Positions 60,082-64,000 of a DNA stretch of 64,000 nucleotides are shown piece by piece. Source of the DNA: Blautia coccoides (GTDB taxonomy: Bacteria > Bacillota > Clostridia > Lachnospirales > Lachnospiraceae); NCBI RefSeq assembly GCF_034355335.1, contig NZ_CP136422.1:1801001-1865000 (forward strand). The letters run 5' to 3'. The position numbers were made by a program, and so were the translations under genes. Under the pieces are notes generated by a model. That model had not been told where the DNA came from. It did no database searches and saw nothing but the letters and a program-made list of their open reading frames with translations. How positions within the stretch are numbered: position 1 is the stretch's first letter; each line of letters begins with the position of its first letter.

Positions 60082-60933
60082 ATGAGGAAGAAGGTAAAGA
60101 AAACAGGTGAGATATTTCGGCATTACCTGTCATTGATCATTATCAGCGCGTTTGTTCTGCTTCCATATTACTGGATGGTGGTGACAGCGGTGAAGCCCAC
60201 GGAGGAGGTTATGATTTCCCCGGCAACGCTTCTGCCCTCCAGGATCTCTCTGGACAATTTCTCCAGAGTCTGGCAGTCTATTCCGCTGGGATCTTATATG
60301 AGGAATTCTTTTGTTGTGTCCGTGGCAGTCACAGCGGTGAGCGTGGTTTTTGCCACTCTGTGCGGATACAGTATCAGCAGATATATCAGGAGAAGGGCAC
60401 AGAAAATCTCCCTTGTGCTGATGCTCTGCACACAATTGATACCGGGGATCGTGACCATGATAAGCCTATATTTCATTATGTTTAACATGGGGATGACCAA
60501 TACATATAGAGGGCTTATCATTGCCTATACCGTCTGGGCGGTTCCCTTTTGTACCCTGATGATCAAAGGATATTTTGACGCTGCCATTCCAAGAGAGATC
60601 GAGGAGAGCGCGCGTGTGGACGGCTGCAGCCAGTTTGGGACATTTTTCAGGATCTGTCTGCCGATTTCTGTGCCGGGGATCATTTCCACTGCGATTTTTG
60701 CGTTTATACTGGCGTGGAACGAATATATGTGGGCGAGCATCCTTTTATCTAATAATAAACTGAAACCTGTGTCAGTGGGAGTCTATGATTTTATAGGACA
60801 GTACGGGGCAAATACAAAGCTGGCACTCACCATGACGGCGGGAATTTTTATAACACTGCCGGCGGTAATAATTTTTGCGTTTCTGCAGAAATATTTGATC
60901 AGCGGACTTGCTGCAGGAGCGGTCAAGGGTTAA
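60082..60933 (+). CDS. ABC sugar transporter permease, MalG type
   Basis: 283 residues from ATG 60082, with AGGGGGTG six bases upstream; a GTG at 60073 is inside that RBS. Six membrane helices and the EAA loop PREIEESARVDGCSQFGTFFRICLP near residue 175. It ends in AVKG, typical of the family. The insertion sequence follows 15 bases after the stop, so its coding sequence is intact. Confidence 0.92.
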   Translation: MRKKVKKTGEIFRHYLSLIIISAFVLLPYYWMVVTAVKPTEEVMISPATLLPSRISLDNFSRVWQSIPLGSYMRNSFVVSVAVTAVSVVFATLCGYSISRYIRRRAQKISLVLMLCTQLIPGIVTMISLYFIMFNMGMTNTYRGLIIAYTVWAVPFCTLMIKGYFDAAIPREIEESARVDGCSQFGTFFRICLPISVPGIISTAIFAFILAWNEYMWASILLSNNKLKPVSVGVYDFIGQYGANTKLALTMTAGIFITLPAVIIFAFLQKYLISGLAAGAVKG

Positions 60934-61102
60934 CAATAAAAAAAGACTAACTATTAAAGAAAGTCAATAAATAGTTTCAAAAACAGAGATGTTTTGAGTA
61001 TAGTGGCGATGACTTATTCATCGCAATCAGTACCTTGAAAATTGCATGACAAATAGAGCATCGAGTATGATGCTCTGACAAGAAGATATGATGTTGGAAG
61101 AA

Positions 61103-62278
61103 TTAGATTGCTTTTTGGTATTGCTGTCCAGTGCGTTCGAGATGATAAATTAGCCGAACTAGTTTCTTGGTCGCGTGAGACATTGCAACATAGTAATGCT
61201 TGCCTTCAGCTCGTTTCTTGGCAAGATAAGCCTTGTAGGTTGGATCCCATAGACAAACATATGCGGTTGCATTAAACAGAGCATATCTAAGGTATCTAGA
61301 ACCACGTTTTTCCATTCTGGCATAACAGTTATCTAACTGGCCGGATTGATAGGTAGAAGGCGACATTCCTGCATAAGCAAGGATCTTATCTGGAGAGTCG
61401 AATTGGCTAAAGTCACCTATTTCAGCAATAATCATGGCACCCATTCGATAGCTGATTCCAGGAATGCTAAGGATTGGAGAATTGATTTCATCCATGATGA
61501 CTTTAATCTCGTTTTCAATCTCTTCGATTTCAGAATCTAGCTCTCTAATGAGCTTAATGGTGTGCTTTAATTCAAGCGATTTAGCTGGCATATTTGAACC
61601 GATAGAGGTTCTTGCAGCCTCTCTAAAAGCGATAGAGGTTTCTTTTGTGTAGTGGCCTTTAGATGCGGTTTCAAGAAGATTTGAAAGTCTTGTGAGATGT
61701 GCATTAGCTACCTGTTTTGCACCAGGAAATTCGTAGAGTAACTCATAAACAGAATTCTGATGAAGTGTTGGAACAAGCTTTTCTAACTCAGGGAAAAGGA
61801 TACATACAAGACGGGATATAGATGTTTTAAGCTTCGCGCGTTCTTTAACTTTATCAAAACGATAGCGAGTAAGTGACTTAAGCTCTTCGTTGTGATACGA
61901 TGTGTCTGAGTAGGACTTTAAGTTCACGTCAGACATTAGCATAGAAGCAATTGTATGGGCATCAACTTTATCCGTTTTCGTCTGTCTAAGGCTTAGACTT
62001 TTTCTGTACAGATTAGTATGTAACGGGTTGATAACAAAGGTGGCCAGACCTTTATCAAGCAGATATCCGAGAAGATTGTAACTATAGTGTCCAGTGGCTT
62101 CTAGGCCTACTTTTACTTTAGAAGCATCTTCCATAACGGATTCTATTTTCTGATAAAGCTCGTCGAACCCATCGAGATTGTTTTTGATGGTAAAAGCCTT
62201 GAAAAGGACTTCGCCATCAGAGTTTGTGATAAAGCAATCATGCTTATCTTTTGCGACATCAATTCCTACGTAAATCAT
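61103..62278 (-). CDS. IS110-family transposase
   Basis: 391 residues from the ATG at 62278, with AGGAGG six bases upstream; the frame extends to 62323 without need. The N-terminal RuvC-like DEDD domain shows YVGIDVAKDKHDCFI (Asp7), VGLEATGHYSY (Glu), and TKTDKVDAHTIA with Asp residues. The C-terminal transposase_20 domain has SIPGISYRMGAMIIAEIGDFSQFDSPDKILAYAGMSPS with the serine recombinase nucleophile. IS110 recombinases insert and excise DNA guided by an RNA made from the element end. The frame is complete, so the element may be active. Confidence 0.94.
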   Translation of the reverse strand: MIYVGIDVAKDKHDCFITNSDGEVLFKAFTIKNNLDGFDELYQKIESVMEDASKVKVGLEATGHYSYNLLGYLLDKGLATFVINPLHTNLYRKSLSLRQTKTDKVDAHTIASMLMSDVNLKSYSDTSYHNEELKSLTRYRFDKVKERAKLKTSISRLVCILFPELEKLVPTLHQNSVYELLYEFPGAKQVANAHLTRLSNLLETASKGHYTKETSIAFREAARTSIGSNMPAKSLELKHTIKLIRELDSEIEEIENEIKVIMDEINSPILSIPGISYRMGAMIIAEIGDFSQFDSPDKILAYAGMSPSTYQSGQLDNCYARMEKRGSRYLRYALFNATAYVCLWDPTYKAYLAKKRAEGKHYYVAMSHATKKLVRLIYHLERTGQQYQKAI

Positions 62279-62507
62279 ATAGGACCTCCTGATATAAAGT
62301 ATTGATACTGTCTTAAGATCCACAGGGCTCCTTGCAATCGTAACCTACTTCTTGATAAACCGTCATGCGGTAACTAACTGATTAACAAATAAACAAAGAG
62401 ACTGTGGTTGGAGCCTTTTTTAAACCATCAAGTGGTAGGAGGTGATAACCAATCCACAGTATCTTAAAATAGCATAGTCAAACCTGTAGAAAAGGTAAAG
62501 AAAGACT
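62279..62507 (-). ncRNA. Candidate IS110 bridge RNA region
   Basis: On the minus strand this stretch lies between the presumed element end and the transposase start. ACTGTGGATTGG pairs with CCAACCACAGT around a loop holding GTTTAAAAAAGGCTC. A second short stem is GTTACCG/CGGTTTATC. In IS110 elements the upstream end encodes a bridge RNA with loops pairing target and donor. The AAAAAAGGCT segment resembles host AAAAAAAGACT at the junction, but A-rich chance matches are possible. Confidence 0.5.
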
Positions 62508-62539
62508 ATGACTTTATATAATAGTAGGAGGAAAAAAGT

Positions 62540-63925
62540 ATGAGAGAAAAGAAATGGCTGGCGCTTGGCCTGACAGCAGTGATGACAGCGGGGATGCTGT
62601 CCGCATGCGGAAAGGAGGCTGCCCAGGAGACTGCAGAGACAAAAAAAGAGGAGGCGGATGGCAATGCCGCGGCAGAGGAAGGCAGCGCGGCAAAAGAAAA
62701 GCCATATGACGGCACAGAGCTTACCTTCTGGATGCAGAGTTATGGCAATGACCCCTCCAACCAGACGGAAGCCATGGACAAGGTGACCTCGGATTTTCTT
62801 GAAAAGACAGGGATCCAGGTGAACTATGTGATCAACGACTGGGGCAGTGCCAATCAGAAACTGACACTGGCCTGTACCGGCGGGGAAGCGCCTGATGTGG
62901 GAGATGTATTTTTCACAAACTCTTTTGTGGAGATGAGTTCTGATGATTACGGACTTATGGAGATCAATGATGTGATCCAAGAGCTGGGCGGGGAGGATAC
63001 CTGGTACTCAGCAGGAAAAGATGAGGCCTGTGTGGATGGAGACTGGTATGGCGTTCTGTGGAGATTTGACACACGTGCGCTGATCTACAACACAGAAGAC
63101 TTTGAAAAAGCAGGGATCACAAAAGCCCCGGAGACCTGGGATGAATTGATCGAGACCGCCGAAAAGCTCACCGAGACAGATGACAGCGGAAACATTACCC
63201 ATGCAGGCCTTGCCTGGTATTCAGATATGGGCCGATATGACCAGTCCTGGTTTTCCATGCTGGCCCAGAGCGGCGGGAAGATGATGAGTGAAGATTTTTC
63301 CGAGTTTACCTTCAACAGCGAAGAGGGTAAGAAATCCCTTCAGTTTTTATCAGACTGTATCAATAAATACAAGATCTGCAACAGCAGTGTGGATGCATCC
63401 TATGATGCCCTGACGGAATTCATGGGGGGCAATGTGTCTATGGTGTTCGGCGGTGCAGCAGACAACAGGACATCCATTTTAAGTTCTGCACCCCAGATGG
63501 AGGGTAAGTTTGCCGCAGCCCCGCTCCCCACTGCAACAGGGGCGGAAAATGAGAACCATGCCATTGCCTTCTCCGCTCCCATTGCAGTTTTTAAGACCAC
63601 ACAATACCCGGATGCGGCCAAGGAATGGGTGAAATATTTTTGCAGCGAGGAGGTTCAGCTCTACCTGAGCAAGCAGCTTTCCCTTCTTAATTCTAATGTA
63701 AATGTTATGAAGGATTCCTATTTTACAGAGGATGCATGGCTGAATGCCTATGTGGAGACTTCAAAACGCTCCCAGGCAGGTGATATGCCTCTCACAACAT
63801 GGAGCCAGCTGGATGCATGGCCGGACGGACCTATTCCGAAAATGTGTTCAGAAGTTGTCAACGGCACAGATATTGAAAGTGCCATTGAGAAGTGTATGAA
63901 AGGCCTGCAGGAAATCGGATATTGA
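62540..63925 (+). CDS. Sugar ABC transporter substrate-binding lipoprotein
   Basis: 461 residues, RBS AGGAGG. The lipoprotein signal ends MLSACG (Cys near residue 22), followed by a Glu/Ala-rich linker. Binding-protein family 1 motifs include GEAPDVGDVFFTNSF, WYGVLWRFDTRALIYNTEDFEKAG and APETWDELIETAEKLTE. It would feed the MalF/MalG permeases at 59134 and 60082. The IS110 insertion separates it from them, so it now depends on read-through or a new promoter. A hairpin follows the stop. Confidence 0.93.
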   Translation: MREKKWLALGLTAVMTAGMLSACGKEAAQETAETKKEEADGNAAAEEGSAAKEKPYDGTELTFWMQSYGNDPSNQTEAMDKVTSDFLEKTGIQVNYVINDWGSANQKLTLACTGGEAPDVGDVFFTNSFVEMSSDDYGLMEINDVIQELGGEDTWYSAGKDEACVDGDWYGVLWRFDTRALIYNTEDFEKAGITKAPETWDELIETAEKLTETDDSGNITHAGLAWYSDMGRYDQSWFSMLAQSGGKMMSEDFSEFTFNSEEGKKSLQFLSDCINKYKICNSSVDASYDALTEFMGGNVSMVFGGAADNRTSILSSAPQMEGKFAAAPLPTATGAENENHAIAFSAPIAVFKTTQYPDAAKEWVKYFCSEEVQLYLSKQLSLLNSNVNVMKDSYFTEDAWLNAYVETSKRSQAGDMPLTTWSQLDAWPDGPIPKMCSEVVNGTDIESAIEKCMKGLQEIGY

Positions 63926-63937
63926 CCCCGCAGGGAA

Positions 63938-63972
63938 GCAGCCGGGAGGACTTTGGGTGTCTGCCCGGCTGC
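63938..63972 (+). repeat. Intercistronic hairpin after the binding-protein gene
   Basis: GCAGCCGGG (63938-63946) pairs with CCCGGCTGC (63964-63972) without a T-run. AAAGGA near 63990 looks like the ribosome site of a next gene beyond the window. Confidence 0.7.
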
Positions 63973-64000
63973 GGACAAGAGAAAAAAGAAAGGACTAAAA

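Larger units (their letters stand above)
60949..62507 (-). mobile_element. IS110-family insertion sequence
   Basis: Defined by the transposase and by flanks: AAAGACT at 60942-60948 recurs as AAAGACT at 62501-62507. Removing the stretch between them rejoins a plausible host sequence before the binding-protein RBS. IS110 elements have no long inverted repeats and insert at a short core (a CT here is inferred). About 1.56 kb is normal for the family. The 229 bases upstream of the transposase (62279-62507) are non-coding and hold paired segments, as for a bridge RNA. End points are inferred, not proven. Confidence 0.75.

Overview
The window looks like a chromosomal segment of a Gram-positive anaerobic gut Firmicute, most likely a Lachnospiraceae member close to Blautia. 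The support is indirect: strong AGGAGG-type ribosome sites, a T-box and a ZTP riboswitch, two rubrerythrins, YesM/YesN-LplABC sugar import, meso-diaminopimelate dehydrogenase, an ECF S-component, and a purine pathway with AICAR transformylase and IMP cyclohydrolase on separate polypeptides. No database could be searched; family calls rest on motifs I could read.

Layout. 1-1.1 kb: start of ilvB on the minus strand behind a T-box leader. 1.2-6.9 kb: YjbR-like protein, rubrerythrin, moaA-MOSC, FAD/Rieske oxidoreductase, cytidylate-kinase-like protein, second rubrerythrin. 7.0-7.2 kb: a probable non-coding RNA with a consensus promoter. 7.4-12.9 kb: acetyltransferases, SGNH esterase, methionine aminopeptidase, YgjP-like metalloprotease, a frameshifted XRE regulator and rlmI. 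13.0-15.3 kb: ZTP riboswitch, IMP cyclohydrolase, AICAR transformylase. 15.4-16.7 kb: polyol dehydrogenase. 16.8-27.8 kb: LacI regulator, ABC sugar transporter, GH4, PfkB kinase, GH78 rhamnosidase and GH3 beta-glucosidase, probably a rhamnose-containing glycoside locus. 27.9-34.4 kb: YesM/YesN two-component system and an LplABC importer. 34.5-38.8 kb: Na+ symporter, ddh, YitT, TIM-barrel isomerase. 38.9-40.3 kb: a PurF paralogue lacking the glutaminase cysteine. 40.7-54.1 kb: DNA repair genes (deoxyinosine/uracil glycosylase, exoIII, dinB), selD with a class V aminotransferase, xpt, mtnN, a CsoR-like repressor, mrp and an HPr/Crh-like protein. 55.0-57.4 kb: PD-(D/E)XK-XPD helicase fusion. 58-63.9 kb: a second LacI/ABC sugar operon split by an IS110 element.

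The most unusual content is a family of three structured repeats (41972-42189, 54268-54473, 57401-57612). Each has a conserved core of about 115-125 bp with an inner hairpin showing compensatory changes between copies. The core is enclosed by 45-46 bp inverted arms that are essentially perfect within a copy but unrelated between copies. Two copies bracket the helicase gene, and the left arm of one forms the 3' end of its coding sequence. Low-complexity tandem repeats follow two of the copies. A second, smaller repeat (about 27 bp, imperfect palindrome GTAACTGT...ACAGTTAC) recurs in the 5' regions of at least six unrelated genes.
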